From CAWFPR01 sp963817635 (lineage in GTDB: Bacteria; Acidobacteriota; Vicinamibacteria; Vicinamibacterales; 2-12-FULL-66-21), in assembly GCA_963817635.1 (NCBI GenBank), contig CAWFPR010000003.1, positions 124,001-188,000 of the forward strand: a stretch of DNA of 64,000 nucleotides, given 5' to 3'. Numbering within the stretch: position 1 is the first letter of the stretch; each line of letters opens with the position of its first letter. Positions 54,848 to 64,000 of the stretch are shown piece after piece. The position numbers were made by a program, and so were the translations under genes. A model generated the notes under the pieces. The model saw only the letters and a list, made by a program, of their open reading frames with translations, was not told the DNA's origin and made no database searches.

Positions 54848-57163
54848 ATGTCTGTCGGTCGGATTCGTTATCGCTTCGGATTGTTCGAGATCGATCCCGC
54901 GGATGGCCGGCTGCTGCGGCAGGGCGAGCCCGTTCGCCTGCAGGAGCAACCCTTCCAGGTCCTGCTGACCCTGCTCGAGCGGCACGGCGAACTGGTCACA
55001 CGCGACGAGCTCCGCCAGCGGCTGTGGGCGGGCGATACCTTCGTCGACTTCGACAAGAGTCTCGGCGTGGCCCTCGCCAAAGCGCGGGCCGCGCTGGGCG
55101 ACGACGCGGCCAATCCGCGATTCATCGAGACGGTGCCCCGGCGCGGCTACCGGTTCATCGCGCCGGTTTCTGTGGACACCGGTGATCGGCCGGCGGCGGC
55201 GCCCCTTCCCGCTCCGCCGGAAGCGGCGGTCGCGCACCCGCAGCCTGTGGCGTGGCGCGGACGGGGGAGACTGGTCCTGGCGCTCGTGGCCGTCACTGTC
55301 GCGGCGGCGGCTGGCGCCTGGTACTGGACGAGACGCCCGGCGCCGGCTCCATCGACCGGCGCCATGCTGGTCATCGCAGAGTTCACCAACACGACGGGCG
55401 ACGCCGCTTTCGACGGATCGCTGCGGCGCCCGACGATCGTCGCGCTGCAGCAGTCGCCCTTCCTCCACGTGCTGCCCGACGCCACCATTGGCGACACGTT
55501 GCAGGAGCTTGGACATCCGCCCGGGGAAACGCTGACGGCGGCACTCGCGCGCGACGTCTGCCGCCGGACGGGCGCGTCGGCGGTGGTCGACGGGCGCATC
55601 GCCCAGGCCGCCAAAGGCTACGTCGTGACGATCGAAGCGAACCGCTGCACGGACGGTCTCGCCCTGGGACGCGAAACCGGGTCGTTCCCGCGGCGGGAGG
55701 ACGTCCTGCCTGGGCTCGGCCGCGCGTTGGAACGACTCCGGCAGACGCTCGGGGAGTCGCGCGCCTCGCTAGACTCGCACAACGTCCCGCTCGAGATCGC
55801 GACGACGGACTCGCTCGACGCGATGCGCGCGTACCAGCTGGGCGTCGACCTGCGCGCCCGTGACGACAACCTGCGGGCGATCCCCGCGTTCAAGACGGCC
55901 GTCGCACTCGATCCCGGGTTCGCACTGGCGTACGCCCAGCTCGGGTCCGCGTACTCGAATCTCGGCGACACAACCGACGGCGCGCCCTATCTGCAGAAAG
56001 CCTTCGACCTGCGCGACCGCGCGACCGAGCCCGAACGGCTGTACATCACCGGCCGGTACTTCGACATCGTGACCGGCGACCTGGAGAAGGCCTCGGCCAC
56101 CTACGAGTCCTGGACGAAGGTCTATCCGGACGAGTGGACGGCGTTCAACGCGCTCGCCAACGACGCGAACCAGATCGGCCGGTACGACGTCGCCGTCGCC
56201 GCGGCCAGCCGCGCCGTCGCGCTCAACCCCCGGCACCTGTTCGGCCAGATCAACCTGATGACGGCGCTCGCGGCCCTGCACCGGTTCGACGAAGCGCGAG
56301 TCGTCGCCAGCCGGATTCTCGACCGCGATCCCGACAACACCTCGGCGCACCTGACGCTGTACGCCATGGCCTCGCTGGGCGGCAACGAGGCCGGCGCCAG
56401 CCGCGAGGTCGCGTGGGGCCGGAAGCACCCCGATGACACCGGCATGCCGTACGTCGAGGCGGAGTCTGCCGCGCAGCACGGCCGGATCGCCGAAAGCCTG
56501 CGGCTCTTCCGCGACGTGGCGCGGATCGACCAGGCGGGCGGCAGCGACGAGTCCGCGGCGGATGCACTCGCCTTGTCCGGGGAGATCGCCGCGCTCGTCG
56601 GTGAAAACACCGCGGCGCAGCAGGCATCGGACGCCGCAGTGGCACTCATGAGGAACGAGTTGGTGGTGGGTTTGGCGGCCCTGGTCAACGCGCAGACGGG
56701 ACGGCCACGCCTGGCGCAGCAACAGCTCGACGAGTTGGAGCGCGCGCATCCGCTGTCGACCTTCACGCTGGGCATCTACGCGCCGATGGCGCGCCTGGTC
56801 CTGGCCGGACAGGGCGTGACGGCGTCCCAGGTGACCGACCTGATGGCAGCGGCAACGCCGTACGAATTGAGCCAGGAAGGCGGTCTGCTGCCGGCGTTCG
56901 TGCGCGGGCGGGGCTACCTGAAGGCGGGCGCTCCCCAGCAGGCCGTCCCCGAATTCCAGACGGTCATCGACCACATTGGTGTGGACCCGATCACGCCCCT
57001 GTACCCGCTGGCCTACCTCGAGCTGGCGCGCGCCGAGGCCGCCCTCGGCCAGGCAGACCAGAGCCGCGCCGCCTACCGCACGTTTCTCGCCTTCTGGAAA
57101 GAGGCGGACCGCGACACGCCACTCAGGCGCGCAGCCCAGCGGGAGTTCCCGGGCGTCCGCTGA
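54848..57163 (+). CDS. CadC-like winged-helix DNA-binding protein with transmembrane helix and TPR repeats
   Basis: 771 residues. An OmpR/CadC-type winged helix occupies about residues 1-105 (FGLFEIDPADGRLLRQGEPV, DKSLGVALAKARAALGD, ETVPRRGYRFIAPV). A Pro/Ala linker and one transmembrane helix follow (LVLALVAVTVAAAAGAWYW). The periplasmic part begins with a FlgO/adenylate-cyclase-associated-like domain (LVIAEFTNTTGDAAFDGSLR) and continues in TPR repeats (FALAYAQLGSAYSNLGDTTD, AFNALANDANQIGRYDVAVA). Such proteins bind DNA from the membrane. I start at ATG 54848, just before the winged helix; the frame is open to 54764. It is divergent from the eight-gene secreted-protein run and may regulate it. 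Confidence 0.88.
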   Translation: MSVGRIRYRFGLFEIDPADGRLLRQGEPVRLQEQPFQVLLTLLERHGELVTRDELRQRLWAGDTFVDFDKSLGVALAKARAALGDDAANPRFIETVPRRGYRFIAPVSVDTGDRPAAAPLPAPPEAAVAHPQPVAWRGRGRLVLALVAVTVAAAAGAWYWTRRPAPAPSTGAMLVIAEFTNTTGDAAFDGSLRRPTIVALQQSPFLHVLPDATIGDTLQELGHPPGETLTAALARDVCRRTGASAVVDGRIAQAAKGYVVTIEANRCTDGLALGRETGSFPRREDVLPGLGRALERLRQTLGESRASLDSHNVPLEIATTDSLDAMRAYQLGVDLRARDDNLRAIPAFKTAVALDPGFALAYAQLGSAYSNLGDTTDGAPYLQKAFDLRDRATEPERLYITGRYFDIVTGDLEKASATYESWTKVYPDEWTAFNALANDANQIGRYDVAVAAASRAVALNPRHLFGQINLMTALAALHRFDEARVVASRILDRDPDNTSAHLTLYAMASLGGNEAGASREVAWGRKHPDDTGMPYVEAESAAQHGRIAESLRLFRDVARIDQAGGSDESAADALALSGEIAALVGENTAAQQASDAAVALMRNELVVGLAALVNAQTGRPRLAQQQLDELERAHPLSTFTLGIYAPMARLVLAGQGVTASQVTDLMAAATPYELSQEGGLLPAFVRGRGYLKAGAPQQAVPEFQTVIDHIGVDPITPLYPLAYLELARAEAALGQADQSRAAYRTFLAFWKEADRDTPLRRAAQREFPGVR

Positions 57164-57292
57164 CCGGTCGCGTTACTGACGGTCCGGAGTTCTTCTTCGA
57201 CCTCCACGCGTGGGACACGTTCTGGTCGTAGCCCGGCCCGGCACGGGGATGTGACGGCGCGGAGTTTCTCTAGCGCCCGCAGAAATTGTGTG

Positions 57293-57317
57293 AGACCTCT
57301 TCCGTCGCTAGAGGTCT
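57293..57317 (+). terminator. Hairpin downstream of the TPR regulator
   Basis: AGACCTCT (57293-57300) and AGAGGTCT (57310-57317) form a perfect 8-base stem with a 9-base loop, 130 bases after the stop. It is followed by TGACC, not a T-run, so its role is unsure. Confidence 0.35.
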
Positions 57318-57388
57318 TGACCCCTCAGAACCTGCCCAAATGAGTCAAGTTTTCCGGGTCGAGACCGTCCCCGCGTCAGGGGGCGTTA

Positions 57389-57466
57389 TCAGTAGATGTT
57401 CCTGGCGAGGCGGAGCGCCGCAACGACTTCGTAGAGGCCGAGTTTGGAGCCCGGGGCGAGGGACAT
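57389..57466 (-). pseudogene. Ser/Thr kinase N-terminal scrap
   Basis: A 25-codon frame reads MSLAPGSKLGLYEVVAALRL then ARNIY and stop. This is the usual opening of acidobacterial Pkn kinases (compare GTLLGPYEVLGVIG at 42041), cut before the glycine loop. No further kinase sequence continues downstream on this strand. Confidence 0.55.
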
Positions 57467-57609
57467 AGGGGGGAGCTTACAGCGTCGCCGGAGCGCAGGT
57501 CGACATCGGGCTCCTGCTGGGGGAGGCGCTGGGGCCCGGGATTCTCGACGGACGGTTCCGCCTCATCCTCGGTTGATGTTGCGGCCGATCGTCGATACGC
57601 TGCTCGGCG

Positions 57610-57756
57610 ATGATCTCCGTTCTTCTCTCGCTCCTGCAGACCGTCCGCGGACTGGTTCGGTCGCGTGCCGCGCTGCACCTCGAAGTCCTGGCGTCGTGCC
57701 ACCAACTGCCGGGATACAGCGCTCACGGCCTCGGCGGGTGCGGCTCGTGCCAATCG
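57610..57756 (+). pseudogene. IS481-like integrase N-terminal scrap
   Basis: MISVLLSLLQTVRGLVRSRA then ALHLEVLASCHQL matches the first about 35 residues typical of long integrase-core proteins in this phylum; after a frameshift QRSRPRRVRL continues it. The similarity ends exactly where repeat copy B begins (57758). The rest of the gene is missing. Confidence 0.6.
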
Positions 57757-57757
57757 G

Positions 57758-57850
57758 CAGGTTCTCAGCGCTCATCGGCGCTGTCCGGGGCGCGGGTCTG
57801 AAAACCGGTTTTCCGTTAACGTTGGACAGTCGCTAATGCTTCCTGTCGTC
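57758..57850 (+). repeat. Dispersed repeat, copy B
   Basis: Same layout as copy A: GGTTCTCAG, an inner AGCGC/GCGCT hairpin, CTGAAAACC, then CCGTTAAC, GTTGGACAG and TCGCTAATGCTTCC. It ends two bases before the PIG-L start codon. The GTTGGAC here fits the GTTRRRY core of integron recombination sites, but copies A and C do not preserve it. Confidence 0.7.
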
Positions 57851-57852
57851 TT

Positions 57853-58632
57853 ATGAGAAAAGTATTAATTGCCCTGCTCTTATTGACCGTAAGTTGTAAT
57901 CCATCCAAAGAACAAGTAAAGAGTAAGGTGATACTTGTAATCTTTGCACATCCGGATGATGAAGATGCAATCGGTCCATTGCTCGTAAAGTATGGCCGAA
58001 CCGATAAAGTACATTTACTAATAGCCACAGACGGTAGATACGGAATCAAGCCCGGCTTCCCTACTGGAGACAGCCTGGTGGAACTTAGACAAACAGAAAC
58101 TGAATGTGGCTGTAAAACCATGGGTATCGAGCCTCCAATTTTCCTTGGCTTTACTGATGGATTTGATACGAGGAATGGAGTAGGACTCTACCTGGATCAA
58201 TCAAAGCTTTTGAAAGAACAGATTACACAAAAGATAAAGGAACTGAACCCAGATTTAATCATAACATTTGGTCCTGATGGCGATACCGGGCATTCAGACC
58301 ATCGTATGGTCAGTAATATGACTACAGAGATTATTTTAAAAGAAGGCTGGGTGGACAAATACCCATTGTTCTATTTAGCATGGACGAAACAGGATGACGA
58401 AAAATTCAAAATCATTGGGGGCCTGAATACTGTCGACTCGAAATATTTGAATGTTTCTATAAAATTCTCCGAGGAAGACGAAACAATAGCAATGGAAGCT
58501 CTCAAGTGTGATAAGAGTCAGCTTTCCCCTGAAGAAATAAAGGAATGGAAAGATGTGGAACAAAAAGATACAACCAACACATTTCATTTTAGACGACTTG
58601 TTGTTTCAAATCGACGGAGGACAAGTTTTTAA
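57853..58632 (+). CDS. PIG-L family deacetylase, lipoprotein; AT-rich, horizontally acquired
   Basis: Zinc-dependent N-acetylglucosaminyl deacetylase-type enzyme of 259 residues. The first metal motif is FAHPDDEDAIGP and the second GDTGHSDHRMV, both intact. The N-terminus is a lipoprotein signal (MRKVLIALLLLTVSCNPSKE), so it acts outside the cytoplasmic membrane. Base composition is strikingly AT-rich: AAA, GAA, ATT and TTA codons dominate, unlike every neighbour, and both Lys content and signal style suggest a Bacteroidota-like donor (inference). No GC-style Shine-Dalgarno precedes the ATG. The gene sits exactly between repeat copies B and D. Confidence 0.9.
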   Translation: MRKVLIALLLLTVSCNPSKEQVKSKVILVIFAHPDDEDAIGPLLVKYGRTDKVHLLIATDGRYGIKPGFPTGDSLVELRQTETECGCKTMGIEPPIFLGFTDGFDTRNGVGLYLDQSKLLKEQITQKIKELNPDLIITFGPDGDTGHSDHRMVSNMTTEIILKEGWVDKYPLFYLAWTKQDDEKFKIIGGLNTVDSKYLNVSIKFSEEDETIAMEALKCDKSQLSPEEIKEWKDVEQKDTTNTFHFRRLVVSNRRRTSF

Positions 58633-58660
58633 GTCAAAGGTCTGACAGCTGCACACAACA

Positions 58661-58702
58661 AGCTGATGCTTCCTATCGTCCGTCGCTAATGCTATCGTCT
58701 TC
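58661..58702 (+). repeat. Dispersed repeat, copy D (two degenerate units)
   Basis: Two imperfect units in tandem: GCTGATGCTTCCTATCGTC and CGTCGCTAATGCTATCGTC. It lies 28 bases past the PIG-L stop and 16 bases before the alpha/beta hydrolase start. It lacks the long inverted repeat of copies A and B. Confidence 0.65.
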
Positions 58703-58717
58703 AACACCCTGCAGACA

Positions 58718-59518
58718 GTGCCCTCTCTCATCACAAATGGCGCCGAAATCCACTACGAAGTGGCCGGCGCCGGCGAACCGCTGCTCTTCCTCCATGGGCT
58801 GGGCTCGAGCACGCTTGACTGGGAACTGCAGTGTGCGGCTTTCTCGGGACGCTATCGAACCATCGCGATCGACGCCCGAGGCAGCGGGGAGTCGCGTGAC
58901 CTGCGCAAGGCCAGCGGCCCCTTCAGTGTTGCCGAGTTCGCCAGCGATGCCCTGGCGGTGCTCGACTATCTGGGGGCCGCGCCGGCGCACGTCGTGGGAC
59001 TCTCCATGGGAGGGGTCGTAGCCTTCCAGATGGCCGTGACGCGCCCCCAGGCGCTGCGAACGATGACCATCGTCAACAGCGCCCCCGCGTTCGAGGTGAA
59101 GGGTGCGGCGGGACGCGCCACCATCTGGCTGCGTCGCATCATCTCCCGGCTGTTCGGACCGAGGGGCATGGCCATGATGCTCGCGCCGAAGCTCTTCCCC
59201 ATGCCTGAGCACGAGCCGCTCAGGGAGCAGTTCATTGCACGCATGGCCCGCAACCGGCGTGGCGCCTACATCGCCACACAGCTGTCGATACTCGGCTGGA
59301 GCGTGGCCGACCGGCTGGAGACCATCGAGGTGCCGACCCTCGTCGTCGGCGCCGAGCATGACTATCCGTTCCTCCTGAACAAGGAGGCGTGGGTGCGCCG
59401 CATGCCACGCGCCGAATACGTGGAAGTACCCGGCGCACACCACGCGCTCCCCATTGAAACGCCGGAGCCATTCAACGCCGCGCTGGGAAGCTTTCTGGCG
59501 CGCCACGCGTCACCCTGA
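58718..59518 (+). CDS. Alpha/beta-fold hydrolase
   Basis: 266 residues, cytoplasmic (no signal). Oxyanion loop LLFLHGLGSSTLDWE, nucleophile elbow VVGLSMGGVVAF, the acid in VVGAEHDYPF and the final His in VPGAHHALPIE complete the triad. A mobile cap lies at about residues 125-195. Esterase, lipase-like or C-C hydrolase activity is possible. The GTG start at 58718 lies right after repeat copy D. It precedes the acyl-CoA ligase by 14 bases, so the two form a unit that may release and activate a fatty or aromatic acid. Confidence 0.88.
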   Translation: MPSLITNGAEIHYEVAGAGEPLLFLHGLGSSTLDWELQCAAFSGRYRTIAIDARGSGESRDLRKASGPFSVAEFASDALAVLDYLGAAPAHVVGLSMGGVVAFQMAVTRPQALRTMTIVNSAPAFEVKGAAGRATIWLRRIISRLFGPRGMAMMLAPKLFPMPEHEPLREQFIARMARNRRGAYIATQLSILGWSVADRLETIEVPTLVVGAEHDYPFLLNKEAWVRRMPRAEYVEVPGAHHALPIETPEPFNAALGSFLARHASP

Positions 59519-59532
59519 CGGAGGACACGGCC

Positions 59533-61073
<1,541 letters not shown>

Positions 61074-61080
61074 CGGGCGC

Positions 61081-61147
61081 GATCGGCTGTCCGGGTGCGG
61101 GCCTGGGAACCGGCCTTCCGTAACTTGGACAGGCGTCGCTAATGCTT
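61081..61147 (+). repeat. Dispersed repeat, copy C
   Basis: Begins GATCGGCTGTCCGGG and continues GGGAACCGGCCTTCCG, then TAACTTGGACAGGCGTCGCT and AATGCTT, matching copies A and B from the middle of the hairpin onward. It lies eight bases past the inferred ligase stop. Confidence 0.7.
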
Positions 61148-61148
61148 C

Positions 61149-61262
61149 GTCACGAAAGAGGATTTCGCCAAGGGTGAGCCGCGTACGACGTGCTGCTCGA
61201 CAACGTGGGCAACGGATCGCTGCAGGAATGCCGGCGGGTCCTGCCACGCTCGGGGAAAGGTG
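61149..61262 (+). pseudogene. NAD(P)-dependent alcohol dehydrogenase fragment
   Basis: VTKEDFAKGEP, then after a one-base shift YDVLLDNVGNGSLQECRRVL, corresponds to the region after the Rossmann core of zinc-type or quinone-oxidoreductase-like dehydrogenases (YDVxxDxVGNxSLxxCRR). No N- or C-terminal parts are near. It begins directly after repeat copy C. Confidence 0.6.
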
Positions 61263-61759
61263 GTCATCACCATGGAATTGACCCCACAACACTGAGACCC
61301 GTTCGATGCCGTCTGCGCCGAAAGGCCGCTCGGCCGAATCGAGACTTACCGTCTTCGGGTCCGCCTCGTGACGATCCCCCAGGGGCTCGAGCCCGCTCTC
61401 CGTGGAGCCGGGGTCCGCACCTGCCCTGACTCGTGCGCGTCAGGTGAAGCGGTCATCGCACATCTTCCCGTGAGTTCACTCTGGCCGGAGATGGACGACA
61501 GGGAGGGGAGGAACAGTGCTACGCTGGCCAATCCGCGGCGTAGCGCCAGACGAATCGACCGCGGGATCCAAAGGCCAATCCTGAACGGTCGCGGCCGTTC
61601 GGCCCTGAAGAGAGGACGGCCATGCGCGCCCGATTCACGCGTGACCCTCTCGTCGAGGCCTTCGAGCGGCTGGCGGCGCAGAGAGGCACCAACGAGGTCT
61701 TCACGCGTTAGGCCCGCTTGGCGGCACTGGCGCGATTGACAGGAAGGCCGCTTCGATTC
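61263..61759. other. No complete gene; one short frame
   Basis: About 500 bases of debris. The only frame with a good ribosome site (AGAGGA before ATG 61622) encodes MRARFTRDPLVEAFERLAAQ then RGTNEVFTR and stops at 61711; it looks like a truncated N-terminus. Nothing else is recognisable. Confidence 0.45.
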
Positions 61760-62434
61760 ATGCCGCTCACCGCTCGCGCGCGCCTCGGCCCCTACGAAAT
61801 CGTCGCGCTGCTCGGCGCCGGCGGGATGGGTGAGGTGTATCGGGCGAAGGACGCTCGTCTCGGACGAGAGGTGGCCCTCAAAGTTCTGCCGGACCGGGGC
61901 ACCGTGTCTCCCCAATCCTGGCACGCTTCCAACGGGAAGCGCGGGCGGCGTCAGCGCTCACCCACCCTGGCATATTCACCATCTACGACGTCGGCACCAT
62001 TCCGCCGTTCATCGCGATGGAGCTGCTCGAAGGCGAGACGCTGCAGCAGCGGCTCAGGCGCGGCGCGCTGGACGTCCCGGCCCTCGTCGACATCGCCCTC
62101 ACCGTTGCCGATGCCTTGGATGCCGCGCACAGCACAGGCATCGTGCATCGCGACATCAAGCCCGCGAACATTTTCCTGACGGGGCGGGGGCCGAAGATTC
62201 TGGATTTCGGGCTCGCGAAGGCGGCGTCCGGGCCGGTGGCAATCGGCGCCTCCGACCAGACGACCCGTTCTGCCGAAGCTGACGCGCCTGCAACTGGGCC
62301 GAGCATTGGCGTTGTCCGGCAACACGACCACAGCGACGACCGCCTATCAGGAGTTCCTCACCCTGTGGAAGGACGCGGACTCCGACATCCCGATCCTCAA
62401 ACAGGCTCGAGCGGAATACGCCAGGTTACGGTAG
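61760..62434 (+). pseudogene. Internally deleted Ser/Thr kinase
   Basis: The start MPLTARARLGPYEIVALLGA with GAGGMGEVYRA and VALKVLP is kinase-like; after a frameshift near 61905 it continues ARFQREARAASALTHPGIFT, HRDIKPAN, ILDFGLAKAA. Near 62275 it jumps, with a frame change, to LALSGNTTTATTAYQEFLTL then WKDADSDIPILKQARAEYAR, which is the standard C-terminal end of the long kinase-TPR proteins. The activation segment, C-lobe, membrane helix and most TPRs are missing. A functional kinase is impossible. Confidence 0.8.
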
Positions 62435-62468
62435 TTTCGCATTGGTTCCGACGCCGGGATGCCCGACA

Positions 62469-62704
62469 GCGATTCTCAGGCGGCGCGCCGTTCGTAGTGG
62501 TGATGCAGACCGCCGAGGTGGGGGACTTGAACGATCCGGCCGCCCATCGGTGGCTGGACCGACCGGGACACGGGCGCATCCTTGTCCAGCGAGAGATGCG
62601 TTCGCCATTCGTGGTAGTAGGCGAGTTACTCTTGGAGGTGTCGGCGCAACGCGCGTTCGTTCCACACGATGACGTTGGTCCAAGCACTCGCGCCGGATGG
62701 AGCC
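62469..62704 (-). pseudogene. IS481-like integrase (rve) C-terminal remnant, copy B
   Basis: The same 236-base tail as at 38092-38327: GSIRRECLD, VIVWNERALRRHL, AYYHEWRTHLSLDKDAP, GGRIVQVPHLGGLHHHYERR and the natural stop (AA then TGA at 62476). Small indels near 62625 and 62677 break it. Copy B keeps the stop codon that copy A has lost. Confidence 0.75.
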
Positions 62705-62715
62705 GATCACCCGTT

Positions 62716-63994
62716 TCAGTCGTTGAAGAAGAAGTCTCCCCCGCCGCCGCCGAACCGCGGATTCACCACGTTGTTGAAAATCGATCCGAAGGAATACGAC
62801 ACCCCGAAGCTGACGCAGGATACTGGTAGCCCGTCGCGAGCTGGCGCTGGCGCACGAGGATTTCCTACTGTCGTCGCCTCGCCGCGCGGCAGGTAAATCT
62901 GGTCGCGCGTGCGTGAGAGGCTCGTGAAAATGTTGAACGAGAACCCCTTGAACAGTCGCACGTTCGTCGAGCCGTAGGCCGAGACGCTGTACCTGGACGG
63001 CTGCGACAGGTACTGCGAGAAGTCCACCGAGCCCGACGCCGTTCCCCACGGCTGCCGGAGGCTCAGCGACGTGCCGAGCCGGTGGTCGAACAGCGTCTCC
63101 CTGGTCTTGTCGAAGATCGTGACCTCGCGGTAGTCGTGCGAGTCGAAGCCGACGGTGTACTGCACCGTGAGCATCCGTCGGGTGGACTGCGAGTAGGGGA
63201 AGACGTTGTATTCGACGCCGGGGGCAACGCGCAGCCGCATGTTGTAGTTCAGGTAGGTCGATGCGTAGGCGCTCCCGACCAGACCCGCGGACCAGTGCTG
63301 GGTGAGGCTCTTGACGGCCAACGCGCTCCCGTCGAAGGTGCGCGAGACTGACGTGTAGATATCTCCCTCGCCGAGGTCGTACTTGACTCTCGCTGTACCG
63401 CGTGCTCGTCGAGAAGCTCACCTTCCACGCGTCGGTCGTGCGATTCGCGGAAGCCGACCCGCGGAACGATCGGCTCTTGCTGGATTCCTCCCCCTCGAAG
63501 CTCCCGCCAAAGTTGGTGCGGAACACCCAGAGGTTCCACGGGTCCTTCTTTGGCTCTCCCTTCTCCTTCTTCCCATCGTCGGCAAAGGTGACCTTGAGCC
63601 GGCGGCCGATCGGGGACTCGGAGACATAGCGCACCAGGCCCAGCTTCAACGTCGCGGTGATGCCCTGGCGGGTTTCGTCCGACGTGGCGGTCTGTGGCGC
63701 GTTGTAGCGGAGCGTCTGCTCGATACCCGCAAATGGCCCGAGACCGATGAACTTCAGCGTGTATTCCGTGCCACCGCCGCCGTTGCCCTGCGTCGTGATC
63801 AGAACGTGGACGTCGGCGTCGCGCCGGTCGCGCATGTAATCGACAAACGTGATCTCGCGCCGGATGTAGTTCTCGTCGCAGTAGTAGCTGCAGTCGAGAA
63901 AGACCCGGATGTTGTCGGGACGTGGCGGCGGAGTCTGCGCCCCGGCGCGGCCCGCTAGCGCGAGCAGGACGACGCCGAGGCAGGCGAGACGCAT
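62716..63994 (-). CDS. Exported beta-barrel-like outer-membrane protein (frameshifted)
   Basis: About 426 residues corrected. A signal peptide (LACLGVVLLALAGRAGAQ) is followed by a short N-terminal domain with CSYYCDENYIRREI, an acidic/basic loop (FADDGKKEKGEPKKDP), and alternating amphipathic strands (LNYNMRLRVAPGVEYNVFPY, LTVQYTVGFDSHDY, GSVDFSQYLSQPSRYSVSAY) ending in SFGSIFNNVVNPRF and an aromatic C-terminus (DFFFND), the pattern of outer-membrane barrels. The frame is lost near 63387, and two compensating shifts occur near 62860 and 62825. Its ATG at 63994 is six bases from the window end. It may be a DUF481-like porin; the family is not certain. Confidence 0.75.
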
Positions 63995-64000
63995 TTCAGC

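Noticed and set aside
57758..57850. A canonical integron attC site
   Set aside because: GTTGGAC fits the core, but copies A and C read TTTGGAC and CTTGGAC, no matching RYYYAAC partner is placed correctly, and no integron integrase is in the window.

Overview
The window is high-GC DNA (roughly two thirds G+C by eye) with the gene style of a soil Acidobacteriota, possibly class Vicinamibacteria. The evidence is indirect: several eukaryote-type Ser/Thr kinases, a CadC-like winged-helix/TPR regulator, propeller-type hybrid histidine kinases, a PEP-CTERM tail, GH35/GH29 enzymes and IS481-like integrase debris. There is no rRNA gene to prove the assignment, and I saw no tRNA, rRNA or CRISPR array. 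Many clearly homologous genes break into two to seven reading frames at single-base indels, often in short C/G runs. Others (hyp cluster, recQ, GH35, one hybrid kinase) are intact. This looks more like residual long-read assembly error than decay, so several genes are described as frameshift-corrected.

Layout. 1-7.1 kb: 5' part of a Ser/Thr kinase (-), recQ (+), a large propeller/Y_Y_Y hybrid histidine kinase (-, six frameshifts). 7.4-11.6 kb: glyoxylate shunt operon, malate synthase then a long ICL2-type isocitrate lyase with ATGA coupling. 11.8-17.6 kb: GH35 beta-galactosidase (+) facing a GH29 fucosidase and an M28 peptidase (-), then, across a palindrome, an aldo/keto reductase (+). 17.7-22.6 kb: ribosomal protein L31 with promoter and terminator, the MrfA/MrfB-type helicase-nuclease pair (-), a cyclophilin (+). 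22.6-29.7 kb: a tightly packed hypA-B-F-C-D-E operon followed by a family 1 glycosyltransferase; no hydrogenase structural gene is in the window. 29.9-38.0 kb: two GT-C-like membrane proteins, a secreted beta-propeller protein, a PEP-CTERM remnant, and a GT4 / polysaccharide deacetylase / LPG-synthase-like transporter group.

38.0-43.9 kb is accessory: integrase debris, copies of a short dispersed repeat, an intact hybrid histidine kinase and a Ser/Thr kinase. 44.0-46.2 kb carries an S9 peptidase. 46.5-54.6 kb is a co-directional run of eight genes almost entirely for secreted, lipoprotein or membrane products: a large F5/8C-like plus von Willebrand A protein, two paralogous small secreted proteins, a polytopic membrane protein and several lipoproteins I cannot name. 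It is the best candidate here for an undescribed system. A divergent winged-helix/TPR regulator follows (54.8-57.2 kb).

57.2-62.7 kb is a mosaic: a kinase N-terminal scrap, an integrase N-terminal scrap, then repeat copy - AT-rich PIG-L deacetylase lipoprotein - repeat copy - alpha/beta hydrolase plus acyl-CoA ligase - repeat copy - alcohol dehydrogenase scrap, then an internally deleted Ser/Thr kinase and a second copy of the integrase tail. The PIG-L gene is far lower in GC than everything around it and sits exactly between repeat copies, like a captured cassette. The window ends with an outer-membrane beta-barrel-like protein (-).
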